DNA of 64,000 nucleotides, from the NCBI RefSeq assembly GCF_002379095.1, contig NZ_NBZV01000001.1, forward strand, positions 124,001 through 188,000. The letters are read 5' to 3'. Source of the stretch: Polaromonas sp. AER18D-145. Its GTDB lineage: Bacteria > Pseudomonadota > Gammaproteobacteria > Burkholderiales > Burkholderiaceae_C. Numbering within the stretch: the stretch's first letter is position 1; every line of letters begins with the position of its first letter. Under the pieces are notes generated by a model, which saw nothing but the letters and a program-made list of their open reading frames with translations, made no database searches and had not been told where the DNA came from. The position numbers and the translations under genes were made by a program. Positions 8,620-17,970 of the stretch are shown here, piece after piece.

Positions 8620-9771
8620 ATGACTGACCTACAAAAACGCTCACTGCTCAAGCTGGCTGCCCTTTCGGCAGTCGCTTCCGCCGCCCTCATCGGGTGCGGC
8701 AAGAAGGAAGAGGTCGCACCTGCACCGGCGCCCGCGCCTGTGGCCGCACCGGCGCCGGCCAAGGTGGAACCTTTGAAGATTGCCTTTGCCTACATCGGAC
8801 CCGTCGGCGACGGCGGCTGGACCTTTGCGCACGACAACGGCCGCAAGGCGATCGAGAAGGAATTTGGCGACAAGGTGGTCACCAGCTTCGTCGAAAAAGT
8901 CCCCGAGTCGGCCGATGCCGAACGCGTGATCCGCGACATGGCCAGCCAGGGCAACAAGCTGATCTTCGGCACGACCTTCGGCTACATGGAACCCATGCTC
9001 AAGGTGGCTGCCGACTTCAAGGACGTCAAGTTCGAACATGCCACCGGCTACAAGACCGCGGACAACCTGCGTACCTATGACAGCCGCACCTACGAAGGCG
9101 CCTACATGGCCGGCGTGATCGCCGGCAAGATGAGCAAGACCGGCACGCTGGGCGTGGTCGGCTCGGTGCCGATTCCCGAGGTGGTGCGCAACATCAACAG
9201 CTTCACGCTGGGCGCGCAGTCGGTCAACCCCAAGGTCAAGACCAAGGTGGTCTGGGTCAACGAGTGGTTCAACCCGCCGAAGGAAACCGAAGCGGCCACC
9301 GCGCTGATCAACGGCGGCGCCGACGTCCTGTTCCAGAACACCGACTCGTCGGCCGTGCTGCAGACCGCCGAGAAGATGAACAAGCGCGCTTTCGGCTGGG
9401 ATTCGGACATGACCGCCTACGGCCCCAAGGCCCACCTCGGTTCGGCCGTGATCAACTGGGGCCCGTACTACATCAAGGCCACGCGCGACGCGCTTGAAGG
9501 CAAGTGGGCGACCGGCCAGGCCTGGTGGGGCGTGAAGGAGGGCGCCATCGACATGGTGTCGATTGCCGCTGACGTGCCCGATGACACCAAGAAACGCATC
9601 GACGAGATCAAGGCAGGCCTCAAGGATGGCAGCTTCTCGATCTGGAAAGGCCCCATCATGGACAACACCGGCAAGGAACTGGTGGCCAAGGACGCCGTGG
9701 CCGACGACAAGTTTCTCGGTGGCCTGAAGTCTTACGTCAAGGGCGTGGAAGGCAAAGTCCCGGGCAACTGA
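8620..9771 (+). CDS. BMP-family substrate-binding lipoprotein of the nucleoside ABC importer
   Basis: A 383-residue periplasmic binding lipoprotein of the BMP (PnrA/TmpC) family, which binds purine nucleosides. The start at 8620 follows a strong AGGAGA ribosome site. The signal peptide KRSLLKLAALSAVASAALIG ends in a lipobox with Cys26 as acylation site; the KRSLLK stretch is weakly Tat-like. A Pro/Ala linker precedes the domain (LKIAFAYIGPVGDGGWTFAH). The paralogue at 12526 shares GDGGW/TDAGW, ASQG, FGYMEP and IPEV segments. It is the last gene of the ABC operon and is followed by a repeat arm and a terminator. Confidence 0.93.
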   Translation: MTDLQKRSLLKLAALSAVASAALIGCGKKEEVAPAPAPAPVAAPAPAKVEPLKIAFAYIGPVGDGGWTFAHDNGRKAIEKEFGDKVVTSFVEKVPESADAERVIRDMASQGNKLIFGTTFGYMEPMLKVAADFKDVKFEHATGYKTADNLRTYDSRTYEGAYMAGVIAGKMSKTGTLGVVGSVPIPEVVRNINSFTLGAQSVNPKVKTKVVWVNEWFNPPKETEAATALINGGADVLFQNTDSSAVLQTAEKMNKRAFGWDSDMTAYGPKAHLGSAVINWGPYYIKATRDALEGKWATGQAWWGVKEGAIDMVSIAADVPDDTKKRIDEIKAGLKDGSFSIWKGPIMDNTGKELVAKDAVADDKFLGGLKSYVKGVEGKVPGN

Positions 9772-9797
9772 TGCCTTGCTCCCTCTCCCTCTCCCCA

Positions 9798-9818
9798 GGG
9801 AGAGGGCAGGGGTGAGGG
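9798..9818. repeat. Single arm of the CCCTCACCCC REP-like element
   Basis: This matches the 21-base arm seen inside xdhA (2785-2805) at 20 of 21 positions. It lies between the BMP lipoprotein stop and the terminator, the usual intergenic location for this repeat. The preceding CTCCCTCTCCCTCTCCCC forms the other half of an imperfect hairpin. Confidence 0.75.
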
Positions 9819-9822
9819 TCCC

Positions 9823-10902
<1,080 letters not shown>

Positions 10903-10939
10903 GCCTGTTAACAGGCCCTGGCCCCCGGGCGCTTGCAGC

Positions 10940-11752
10940 TCAGGACTTGGCGTCCCGGTTGACCCAGGGGCTGGCCGGTTCGCTGGAGGCGGCCGGGTTT
11001 TCCGGCAGACCCACCACGGTCCTGACCGCGCGCATCAGCGCGTCGGCCTCGAAAGGTTTGGTGACATAACCGTCGGCGCCGCCGGCCAGGCCCTTGATCA
11101 CGGACTCGCGTGTGGCCTTGCCGGTCAGCATGATGACCGGGACGTTTTTCAGGGCCGGGTGCTGGCGCAGCCGAAGCAGGATGTCAAAACCGTCGGCGTC
11201 GGGCAGCATCACGTCGAGGAGAATCAGGTCGGGAATCGGGGGCTTGCGGAATTCGGCCACCACTTCCGCGCGGTTGCCCGCCAGCCGGACCTGGAAGCCT
11301 TCGAAGGAGAGATAGGTCTGGATGAACTTGGCGAGCATGGGCTCGTCGTCCACCACGATGGCCGACAGCATCTCTCCGGGCGCCAGCTTGCGGGCTGGTC
11401 CGCGGCCGCGCGCGATGCTGACGTAATAGCCGGCCTTCTTGAGGGAAACGGCGCCCGAGTCGGCCTCGGCCTCGGCATTGGACAGGGCGAACTGGTTGAG
11501 CTGGATGTTGAACTGTTCGGTAAAGGGATCGGCCTCTGCCTGCGCCAGCAGCCCGCGCTGCAGCAGGCTCTGGAAGGTGTCCGAGAACGTCTCGGCGGCG
11601 ACGGCTGGCATGCCCGCCTTGATTTGGGCGAAGCTCAGGATGCCGTCGATGCGGATCAGCAGCTCAATTTCCGCGGGCGGCAGTGTGGTCGCACCGCTCC
11701 GCAGTTCCTGCTGGCCCTTGGAGGTGAGTTGGTAAACGTCGCTGTCCCGCAT
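10940..11752 (-). CDS. Response regulator with C-terminal receiver domain
   Basis: A 270-residue protein with an unusual order: residues 1 to about 120 are a variable region, and about 130-250 form a receiver domain. Receiver residues are Asp135/136, phospho-acceptor Asp180 (LILLDVMLPDADGF), Thr210 and Lys232. The N-terminal part (TLPPAEIELLIRIDGILSF...) resembles the winged-helix-like N-terminal regions of some bacterial regulators but I could not assign a family. No DNA-binding domain follows the receiver and no partner kinase is adjacent. It is convergent with the adenine deaminase gene. Confidence 0.85.
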   Translation of the reverse strand: MRDSDVYQLTSKGQQELRSGATTLPPAEIELLIRIDGILSFAQIKAGMPAVAAETFSDTFQSLLQRGLLAQAEADPFTEQFNIQLNQFALSNAEAEADSGAVSLKKAGYYVSIARGRGPARKLAPGEMLSAIVVDDEPMLAKFIQTYLSFEGFQVRLAGNRAEVVAEFRKPPIPDLILLDVMLPDADGFDILLRLRQHPALKNVPVIMLTGKATRESVIKGLAGGADGYVTKPFEADALMRAVRTVVGLPENPAASSEPASPWVNRDAKS

Positions 11753-11919
11753 AGTCGCTGGCTTTCCTGGTTGTCGCTCCGGCTGCCCGGCGAAAGGGCT
11801 CTGTTTCCCGGTTGATTATCGTCGTTTCGGGGCGGGTGGGCGCCGTCGGTGTGCTACCGTGCGTGCAGGACGGTTCGCCGCATTGCGGCAGGATACCTTC
11901 CATCGCCTGAGCAGCACCC

Positions 11920-12306
11920 ATGAAACGCCTGATCACCGTCCTTGCCCTGATGAGCCTGAGTGTCGGCGCTGCCGCGCAATGGACGCCGGTCATGATCGAT
12001 CCGGTGGTGGTCACCTACATCGACCGCACCACCCTGCGCGGCAAGGGCGGCATGGTCAGGATGTGGTGGCTGATGGATTACCAGCTGGTGCAGATCACCG
12101 ACGAAAAGGGCTATTTCTCGCGTCTGCACCACAGCGAATTCGACTGCAAGGGCCAGCGCATGCGCCTGCTCTCGGTGGCGCTGCTGTCCGAACGCATGGG
12201 CCACGGCCAGGCAGTGTTCAAGGATCCGTTGCCGCGCAAATGGGAGGCCGTGCGGGACGGCTCCTTCCAGGACGCGTTGTGGGACATTGCCTGTATTGCT
12301 TACTAG
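11920..12306 (+). CDS. Small exported protein, possibly surface-adhesin-E-like
   Basis: A 128-residue protein with a clear signal peptide (MKRLITVLALMSLSVGAAAQ; cleavage likely after AAA/Q). The mature part resembles the small periplasmic or surface 'adhesin E'-like family: a hydrophilic beta-rich body with YIDRTTLRGKGG, MWWLMDYQ, SRLHHSEFDCKGQRMRLLS and a final C (IACIAY). Cys in DCKG and the last Cys could form a disulfide. The molecular role is unknown. It stands alone between a minus-strand regulator and a repeat-containing spacer. Confidence 0.7.
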   Translation: MKRLITVLALMSLSVGAAAQWTPVMIDPVVVTYIDRTTLRGKGGMVRMWWLMDYQLVQITDEKGYFSRLHHSEFDCKGQRMRLLSVALLSERMGHGQAVFKDPLPRKWEAVRDGSFQDALWDIACIAY

Positions 12307-12525
12307 CCCCATGGATATGGAGCCCCCACGGTCGTTCGCTTCGCGTAACTCCCTGCCCCCGAGGGGGCCGCTGCGCCTGCGGACTGGCAGAGCCAGATCC
12401 GCGGCCCTGCTGGTAAAGAGCGTTATCGGAGGCTGGACAATCGACCCGCTAAAATAGCGCTTCACCCGCGTGCTGTCCCGGCGCGCTGGTGTTTTTGTTT
12501 TTCCGGGGCCATGTAGAGGACCACC
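12307..12525. other. Intergenic spacer with palindromic G/C repeat
   Basis: This 219-base spacer holds GGAGCCCCCACGG, TTCGCTTCGCG and a palindromic CCCCCGAGGGGG (12356-12367). It resembles intergenic palindromic elements common in Comamonadaceae. It may act as a transcription barrier after the small exported protein. The promoter of the following BMP gene must lie in the remaining approximately 110 bases; ATAGCG near 12450 is a weak -10-like candidate. Confidence 0.45.
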
Positions 12526-13614
12526 ATGTACAAAAACCTCGCTGCCGCGCTCGCGGCCGCCTGTTTTATTTCGCCCGTTTTTTCCCAAGCTGCGGCGCCT
12601 GCGAAGGAGCCCCTGAAGATCGGCTTCGTTTATGTGGCGCCGCTGACCGACGCCGGCTGGGTGCGCCAGCATGACGACGCCCGCAAGGCCGTCGAGGCGG
12701 CGCTCGGCGACCGGGTCAAAACCACCTATGTCGAAAACGTCCCCGAAGGCGCCGATGCCGAGCGCGTGATCCGCGACCTGGCCAGCCAGGGCCACCGGCT
12801 CATCTTCACGCCCAGCTTTGGCTACATGGAGCCGACGCTGAGGGTGGCGAAGGACTTTCCGGACGTGAAATTCGAGTCCATCACCGGTTACAAGACCGCG
12901 CCGAACGTGGCGGTGGCCAATGCACGTTATTACGAAGGCCGCTACCTGGCCGGGATTGCCGCGGGCCGGATGGCCAGCAGCGCCGGTTACGTCGCGGGTT
13001 TTGCCATTCCCGAGGTGATCCAGGGCATCAACGCCTTCACGCTGGGCATGCGTTCGGTCAATCCGCGGGCGAGCGTCAAGGTGGTCTGGCTGGGCGCGTG
13101 GTTTGATCCGCCGCGCGAACGCGAAGCGGCGATGACGCTGTTCAACCAGGGCGTGGAAGTGATCGCTTTTCATACCGGCTCCACCGCCGTGATGGCTGCG
13201 GCGCAGGAGCGCGGCAAGCTCGCCATTGCCTACCATTCGGACATGCGCAAGGTGGCGCCCGATGCGCAACTGCTGGCGGTGACGCACCAGTGGGGCGACT
13301 ACTACACCCGCCGTGCCCGTGCCGTGCTGGACGGCAGCTGGAAAAGCGGCGCGGTGTGGGGCGGTGTGAAGGACGGCATGATTCGCGTTGACAGCTTTGG
13401 CCCCAAAGTGCCGAAAAAAGTGGTTGACGAAGTGCTGGCGCGGCAGAAGGACATTACTGCCGGCAAGCTGCATCCATTCCGGGCGCGCACGGCGCTGCTG
13501 GACAACGAGGGCCGCGAAGTGCTGGCGGCGGGCAAGACGCTCACGGACGAGCAGATCCTGGCCATGAACTTCCTGGTGCAGGGCGTGGTGGGCAAGCTGG
13601 CGAAAACACCATGA
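12526..13614 (+). CDS. Second BMP-family substrate-binding protein, coupled to queE
   Basis: A 362-residue periplasmic binding protein with signal peptide MYKNLAAALAAACFISPVFS and no lipobox, so soluble in the periplasm, unlike its lipoprotein paralogue at 8620. It shares YVAPLTDAGWVRQHDD, PEGADAERVIRDLASQGH, FGYMEPTLRVAKDFPDVKFE and IPEVIQGINAFTLGMRSV with that protein. No own permease or ATPase is adjacent. Its stop overlaps the queE start by 4 bases (ATGA), implying translational coupling. It probably binds a purine-like ligand and may use the ABC transporter at 4972-8547. Binding of a 7-deazapurine is a tempting but untested idea. Confidence 0.88.
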   Translation: MYKNLAAALAAACFISPVFSQAAAPAKEPLKIGFVYVAPLTDAGWVRQHDDARKAVEAALGDRVKTTYVENVPEGADAERVIRDLASQGHRLIFTPSFGYMEPTLRVAKDFPDVKFESITGYKTAPNVAVANARYYEGRYLAGIAAGRMASSAGYVAGFAIPEVIQGINAFTLGMRSVNPRASVKVVWLGAWFDPPREREAAMTLFNQGVEVIAFHTGSTAVMAAAQERGKLAIAYHSDMRKVAPDAQLLAVTHQWGDYYTRRARAVLDGSWKSGAVWGGVKDGMIRVDSFGPKVPKKVVDEVLARQKDITAGKLHPFRARTALLDNEGREVLAAGKTLTDEQILAMNFLVQGVVGKLAKTP

Positions 13615-14243
13615 GTTACCAGGTCAAGGAGATTTTCTACACGCTGCAGGGCGAGGGCGCCAACGCGGGCCGCCCCGCGGTGTTTTGCCGCTTCGCCGGC
13701 TGCAACCTGTGGTCCGGTCGTGAACAGGACCGGGCTGCAGCGGTCTGCCGGTTTTGCGATACCGACTTTGTAGGCACCGACGGAACGCTGGGCGGAAAGT
13801 TTGCAGATGCTGATGCACTTGCCCGGCAGATCGAAGCGCTGTGGCCGACCGGTGCCGGGCACCGCATGGTGGTGCTGACCGGCGGCGAGCCGCTGCTGCA
13901 GCTCGATGCGGCGCTGATCGCAGCCCTGCATGCACGCGGCTTCATGCTTGCCGTCGAAACCAATGGAACCATTGCCGCCCCCGCCGGCATCGACTGGCTG
14001 TGCGTGAGCCCCAAGGCCGGCGCGCCCTGGGTCCAGCGCGAGGGCCAGGAGCTCAAGCTGGTGTGGCCGCAGGCCGGCTTTGACCTGGCGGAGCTGGAAG
14101 CAGCCAACTTCACGCAGCGCTATCTGCAACCAATGGACAACCCCCAACGCAACGACAACACCCAGGCCTGCATTGCCCTGTGCATGCAGCGCCCCGCCTG
14201 GCGGCTGAGCCTGCAGACCCACAAGATCACGGGTATCCGATGA
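13611..14243 (+). CDS. queE: 7-carboxy-7-deazaguanine synthase (radical SAM)
   Basis: A 210-residue QueE converting 6-carboxytetrahydropterin to 7-carboxy-7-deazaguanine in queuosine precursor synthesis. The radical-SAM cluster cysteines are Cys31, Cys46 and Cys49, a C-x14-C-x2-C arrangement typical of the Burkholderia-type enzyme rather than the canonical C-x3-C-x2-C. Other features are the N-terminal EIFYTLQGEGANAGRP, VVLTGGEPLLQ and the ETNGT motif. It overlaps the BMP gene upstream and queD downstream by 4 bases each, so the three form one transcriptional unit. Confidence 0.95.
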   Translation: MSYQVKEIFYTLQGEGANAGRPAVFCRFAGCNLWSGREQDRAAAVCRFCDTDFVGTDGTLGGKFADADALARQIEALWPTGAGHRMVVLTGGEPLLQLDAALIAALHARGFMLAVETNGTIAAPAGIDWLCVSPKAGAPWVQREGQELKLVWPQAGFDLAELEAANFTQRYLQPMDNPQRNDNTQACIALCMQRPAWRLSLQTHKITGIR

Positions 14244-14602
14244 ACTACACCATCAGTCAGAAGTTTTTCTTCGATGCGGCGCACACGCTCAAGCGCGAGA
14301 TCGAAGCCGACAGCAGCCGGCGCGTGCATGGCCATACCTACAACGCCGAAGTCTTCCTGAGCGGCCCGCCCGATCCCCGGTCCGGGATGGTGATGGATCT
14401 GGGCAGGGTGCGGAGCGAACTCGAGCAGCTGCGGCAGATGCTGGACCATCGCCTGCTCGACGATGTGGCGGGCCTCGGTCCAGCCACGCTGGAAAACCTG
14501 TGCCGTTTCATCGCCGGCCAGCTGCAGCCGCGCCTGCCGGCCTTGAGCTCGGTGCGTGTGTGGCGCGAGTCGGTGGGTGACGGCTGCATGCTGAGCCTAT
14601 AG
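14240..14602 (+). CDS. queD: 6-carboxy-5,6,7,8-tetrahydropterin synthase
   Basis: A 120-residue QueD/6-pyruvoyl-tetrahydropterin synthase family enzyme making 6-carboxytetrahydropterin from dihydroneopterin triphosphate, the step before QueE. The start at 14240 overlaps the queE stop (ATGA). Zinc ligands are in FFFDAAHTL and RVHGHTYNAEV. MVMDLGRVRSELEQL, LDHRLLDD and the C-terminal VRVWRESVGDGCML are family features, though the usual catalytic Cys region after the first His is replaced by TLKREIEADSSRR, without Cys. QueC is not in the window. Confidence 0.93.
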   Translation: MNYTISQKFFFDAAHTLKREIEADSSRRVHGHTYNAEVFLSGPPDPRSGMVMDLGRVRSELEQLRQMLDHRLLDDVAGLGPATLENLCRFIAGQLQPRLPALSSVRVWRESVGDGCMLSL

Positions 14603-14657
14603 TCCTTATCGGATCCGGCTTATAGGCCGGGCGGGCCGCTGAAGTATTCTTGCAGCC

Positions 14658-15950
14658 ATGAAAGCCTATCGCGCCTCCATTTTCTACTTTGCCGGGCCGG
14701 CGCAAGCCGTGCTGGAGACCGATGGCCTGCTGGTGGTCGGCCCCGACGCCGGTGGCCGGCAGGTCGTGCAGGCTGTGGGCAGCTACAGCGCACTGGCGCC
14801 ACGCTTTTCCGGTCTGGACATCACCCACCTGCCGGGCCGCATCATCGCGCCCGGTTTTGTGGACATGCACATTCACTACCCGCAGCTCGACGTGATCGGG
14901 TCACCCGCCGAAGGCCTGTTGCCGTGGCTGGAGAACTACACCTTTCCGCATGAAAAGCGCTTCTCCGCCCCCACCTACAGTGCCGAGGCAGCTACATTTT
15001 TTATAGCAGAATTGCTGCGCCACGGGGTCACGACGGCGCTGGCCTTTGCCACCTCGCACCCGGAATCGGTGGATGCACTGCTCGGCGAGGCGCAGCGGCA
15101 AAGCCTGCGCATGATTGCCGGCAAGGTGTTGATGGACCAGAACGCGCCGGACGGCGTGCGTGATGAAACCGAACAAAGCCTGCTCGACACCGAGGCGCTG
15201 ATCACGCGCTGGCACGGCGTGGACCGGATCGGTTACGCGATCACGCCGCGTTTTGTTCCCAGTTGCAGCGAAGCGCAGCTGCGCGGCGCCGGCGAGCTGG
15301 CCGCTCGATACGCCGATGTCTGGATCCAGTCGCATGTGGCCGAGAACAAGGACGAGATCGCCTGGGTGCGCGAACTGTACCCGCAGGCGCGCAGCTACCT
15401 CAGCGTGTACGAACAGTTCGGCCTGCTGCGTCCGCGCGCCGTGTACGCCCACTGCATCCACATCGATGACGAGGACCGCGCGTTGCTGCGGGCCACCGGC
15501 ACGGCCGCGGCCGTCAGCCCGACCAGCAACCTGTTTCTCGGCAGCGGCTTTTTTGACTACGCCGCCGCCGACCGCGCGGGTTTTCTGTACGGACTGGCCA
15601 GCGACGTGGGCGGCGGCACCAGCTTCAGCCCCTTTCACACCATGCTCGCCGCGTATTACGTGGGCCGGGAAGGGCAGACCAAGCCCGGTGTGTCGCTCAA
15701 GCCGCAGCAGTTGTGGTGGCAGCACACCGCAGGCGCGGCGCGGGCGCTGGGCCTGGAAGGCGTGGTGGGCAACCTGCTGCCCGGCTGCGAGGCCGACTTT
15801 CTCGTGCTCAACCCGCGGGCGACCCCGCTGCTGGCGCGCAAGACGGCGCAGGCCGGCAGCTTGGACGAGCTGCTGTTTGCGCTGATCGTGCTGGGCGACG
15901 ACCGCGTGGTCGAACAAACCGTGATTTCGCAGGCTGCCAGCGCCGGGTAG
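14658..15950 (+). CDS. guaD: Guanine deaminase
   Basis: A 430-residue amidohydrolase converting guanine to xanthine, which XdhAB oxidises to urate. Metal-binding features are GFVDMHIHYPQ (His71, His73), SHVAENKDEI, YAHCIHI and ASDVGGGTSFSPFHTM. PSCSEAQL and PTSNLFLGSGFFDY are characteristic of guanine deaminases. The ATG at 14658 lies 55 bases after queD, so it may be read as part of the BMP-queE-queD unit. The codons for AATFFIAELLRHG (near 15000) look like the local repeat at DNA level but encode residues expected for the family. Confidence 0.95.
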   Translation: MKAYRASIFYFAGPAQAVLETDGLLVVGPDAGGRQVVQAVGSYSALAPRFSGLDITHLPGRIIAPGFVDMHIHYPQLDVIGSPAEGLLPWLENYTFPHEKRFSAPTYSAEAATFFIAELLRHGVTTALAFATSHPESVDALLGEAQRQSLRMIAGKVLMDQNAPDGVRDETEQSLLDTEALITRWHGVDRIGYAITPRFVPSCSEAQLRGAGELAARYADVWIQSHVAENKDEIAWVRELYPQARSYLSVYEQFGLLRPRAVYAHCIHIDDEDRALLRATGTAAAVSPTSNLFLGSGFFDYAAADRAGFLYGLASDVGGGTSFSPFHTMLAAYYVGREGQTKPGVSLKPQQLWWQHTAGAARALGLEGVVGNLLPGCEADFLVLNPRATPLLARKTAQAGSLDELLFALIVLGDDRVVEQTVISQAASAG

Positions 15951-16002
15951 CCGGACCGTGGAGGATGTACGGTCTGATCGGCCGTCGTCCCTTTAACTAC
16001 GG

Positions 16003-16027
16003 GCGCAAGCAGCTATCAAATAGATAG
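16003..16027 (+). repeat. Partial copy of the dispersed repeat
   Basis: GCGCAAGCAGCTATCAAA matches the right end of the 36-base repeat (copies at 40800 and 43057) and is followed by TAGATAG. The left half is not recognisable. It lies in the spacer between guaD and dcd, about 70 bases before the dcd start. Confidence 0.65.
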
Positions 16028-16096
16028 TAAATCCGATGGCGGCCTGGCCCTGCCACAGCATGCCTACAATTGGCGGCAAAGCAAGGAACCTTCCGA

Positions 16097-16669
16097 ATGA
16101 GCATCAAAAGCGACAAATGGATACGCCGCATGGCCGAGACCACCGGCATGATCGAACCCTTCGAGCCGGGCCAGATCCGCGAAAGCGAAGGCAGGAAGAT
16201 CATCAGCTACGGCACCAGCAGCTACGGCTACGACATCCGCTGTGCGCCCGAGTTCAAGGTGTTCACCAACATCCACAGCACGGTGGTCGATCCGAAAAAC
16301 TTCGATGAAAAGAGTTTTGTCGACTTCCACGGCGACAGCTGCATCATCCCGCCCAACAGCTTTGCGCTGGCCCGCACGCTGGAGTACTTCCGCATCCCAC
16401 GCAACGTGCTGACCATCTGCCTGGGCAAAAGCACCTACGCGCGCTGCGGCATCATCGTCAATGTCACGCCGTTCGAACCCGAATGGGAAGGGTATGTGAC
16501 GCTGGAGTTCTCCAACACCACGCCGCTGCCCGCCAGGATTTACGCCGGTGAAGGCTGCGCGCAGGTGCTGTTTTTCGAGAGCGATCCCGACGACGTCTGT
16601 GAAGTCAGCTACAAGGACCGCGGTGGGAAGTACCAGGGCCAGGTCGGGGTGACGCTGCCCAAGGCTTAG
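16097..16669 (+). CDS. dcd: dCTP deaminase
   Basis: A 190-residue Dcd that deaminates dCTP to dUTP for thymidylate synthesis. The start [14 protein letters not shown] at 16097 has AAGGAA about 9 bases upstream and matches family N-termini; an upstream ATG at 16070 would remove the ribosome site. Conserved segments are [42 protein letters not shown] and the catalytic [33 protein letters not shown] at the C-terminus closes over the triphosphate. Length is normal. Confidence 0.96.
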   Translation: MSIKSDKWIRRMAETTGMIEPFEPGQIRESEGRKIISYGTSSYGYDIRCAPEFKVFTNIHSTVVDPKNFDEKSFVDFHGDSCIIPPNSFALARTLEYFRIPRNVLTICLGKSTYARCGIIVNVTPFEPEWEGYVTLEFSNTTPLPARIYAGEGCAQVLFFESDPDDVCEVSYKDRGGKYQGQVGVTLPKA

Positions 16670-16884
16670 CTTGGTACGAGGCGCCATTGCGAGGCCAGCT
16701 CAGGCATCATCATTGACCATAACAAAGGCACGGCCTATACCTATCCGATGTGGACGCAGGTGGTGATGGAAAAACTTCTCACGTTTGACCGAAGGGCCGA
16801 CGTTGAAGGCCAGCCAAACCGAGGGGTTGAGATGACCCCGCCGGTGGCTGTCAAACAGGAAGCGAGGAGGCGCTTGCTTCAATG
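16670..16884 (+). other. Spacer with a doubtful 45-codon open frame
   Basis: Between dcd and the terminator lies an open frame from ATG 16748 to TGA 16883-16885 (MWTQVVMEKLLTFDRRADVE...ARRRLLQ). The frame stays open upstream (GIIIDHNKGTAYTYP) without a start codon, so it looks like a decayed gene fragment. I recognise no family, and there is no clear ribosome site. Confidence 0.3.
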
Positions 16885-16913
16885 AAAAAAAGCTGACGCT
16901 GTCAGCTTTTTTT
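16885..16913. terminator. Bidirectional terminator between dcd and the Usp genes
   Basis: AGCTGAC-GCT-GTCAGCT forms a 7-bp stem flanked by A-runs on the left and T-runs on the right, so it can work in both directions. It lies between convergent dcd (plus) and the Usp gene ending at 16954 (minus). Confidence 0.85.
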
Positions 16914-16953
16914 ATTTTTTCTGGCGGCGCGTTATGGCCTGGCCTGCTGCAGG

Positions 16954-17376
16954 CTATTTGACCAGCAGTACCGGAATTTCCGAATCGGTGACCACGCGCT
17001 GGGCCACGCTGCCCATGACGGCGCGGCCGAGGATGCCGTGGCCGTGCGTGCCCATGACAATCATGTGGGCCTTTTCGCGCTTGGCGACGCGCGTCACTTC
17101 AGCCGCTGGTGGTCCGGCGACCCAGAGCGTGCGGTAGTTCAGCTTGTGCCGCTTGAGGAAACGCTCGATGGGGTCCAGCACTTTCTTGGCCTCGTCCTCG
17201 TAGTAGGCGTTGACGGTGCTCGCGCCCACCATGCCTTTGACGCGCGGAGGAACGGGCGGCTGGACGTTGAGCACCACCACTTCATCCTCGGGGCCGGCCA
17301 GGCTTTCGTGCGTGACGAGAAAAGCCAGGGCTTTTTTGGTGTATTTGCTGCCGTCAGCGGCGAACAGGACTTTCAT
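16954..17376 (-). CDS. Universal stress protein, UspA family (1)
   Basis: A 140-residue single-domain Usp. It begins MKVLFAADGSKYTKKAL and ends with the nucleotide-binding pattern GTHGHGILGRAVMGSVAQRV (G-x2-G-x9-G-S/T), followed by PVLLVK, indicating an ATP-binding Usp. It lies 42 bases downstream of another Usp on the same strand, and the pair probably share the Fnr-type promoter at 17924-17937. Role is inferred as survival under oxygen limitation or energy stress. Confidence 0.92.
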   Translation of the reverse strand: MKVLFAADGSKYTKKALAFLVTHESLAGPEDEVVVLNVQPPVPPRVKGMVGASTVNAYYEDEAKKVLDPIERFLKRHKLNYRTLWVAGPPAAEVTRVAKREKAHMIVMGTHGHGILGRAVMGSVAQRVVTDSEIPVLLVK

Positions 17377-17418
17377 TATTTCTCCTTGTGCTGGATAAAC
17401 CGATTTTACGAATCCAGT

Positions 17419-17862
17419 TTAGCGCAACACCAGCACGGGAACGCTGCTGTGTGTCAGCACATGCTGGGTTTCGCTGCCCAGCAGCACGCGTTTGATGCCC
17501 TTGCGGCCATGCGAGGCCATGACGATGAGGTCGCATTTGTGTTTTTTCGCGGCCGAGATGATGGACTCGGCCACCAGGTCGGAACGCGCGATGACGGCTT
17601 TGGCCTTCAGGCCTTCGCCCTGCGCCAGCAGCTGCACCGCATCCACCACGGCTTGGCCCTTGTCGGCCCATTGCTTCTCGGTGCGGGCCACGTCCTGCGT
17701 AGAAATCGTGATGCCGCCTTCGAAATAGCTGACCGGGTACCGCGGCACCACATACAGCGCGACCAGTTCGGCCTCCACGACGCCGGCCAGATCAATGGCG
17801 CTGCGCACGGCTTTTTTCGAGAGTGTGGAACCATCGGTGGCGACGAGGATGCGTTTGTACAT
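17419..17862 (-). CDS. Universal stress protein, UspA family (2)
   Basis: A 147-residue Usp beginning MYKRILVATDGSTLSKKA. The C-terminal ATP-site pattern ASHGRKGIKRVLLGSETQHV is intact, followed by SVPVLVLR. It is the first gene of a two-Usp unit. The Fnr-type box centred at 17930.5 would place a class II start near 17889 on the minus strand, 27 bases upstream of the ATG, and CCTAAG lies at the expected -10 position. Confidence 0.93.
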   Translation of the reverse strand: MYKRILVATDGSTLSKKAVRSAIDLAGVVEAELVALYVVPRYPVSYFEGGITISTQDVARTEKQWADKGQAVVDAVQLLAQGEGLKAKAVIARSDLVAESIISAAKKHKCDLIVMASHGRKGIKRVLLGSETQHVLTHSSVPVLVLR

Positions 17863-17923
17863 GGCGGGGTCTCCTGAGGTTGATGCGAGGCTTGCAGCTT
17901 AGGCTGGCGATTGTCCGGCGCGC

Positions 17924-17937
17924 TTGATCCATGTCAA
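17924..17937. promoter_or_regulatory. Fnr-type box between usp and ccoI (perfect)
   Basis: TTGATCCATGTCAA is a perfect TTGAY-N4-RTCAA palindrome midway between the divergent Usp gene and ccoI. At -41.5 spacing it serves the Usp promoter well (CCTAAG as -10). For ccoI, the same spacing gives a start at about 17972, next to the annotated ATG at 17971, with TAGGCT as the -10 candidate. Confidence 0.85.
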
Positions 17938-17970
17938 GCGGGCGCTACCGGCGGGCGGTAGGCTTGCCCC

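Noticed and set aside
14990-15020. Repeat-derived insertion in guaD (TTTTTTATAGCAGAATTGCTGCGC)-like segment
   Set aside because: The encoded FFIAELLRHG is the expected conserved block of guanine deaminases, so similarity to the repeat is probably chance.
16748-16885. A 45-codon small gene
   Set aside because: No ribosome site or recognised family; listed only as spacer content.
17419-17862. Integration site or genomic island boundary near the Usp genes
   Set aside because: No tRNA, integrase or direct repeats; base composition does not visibly change.
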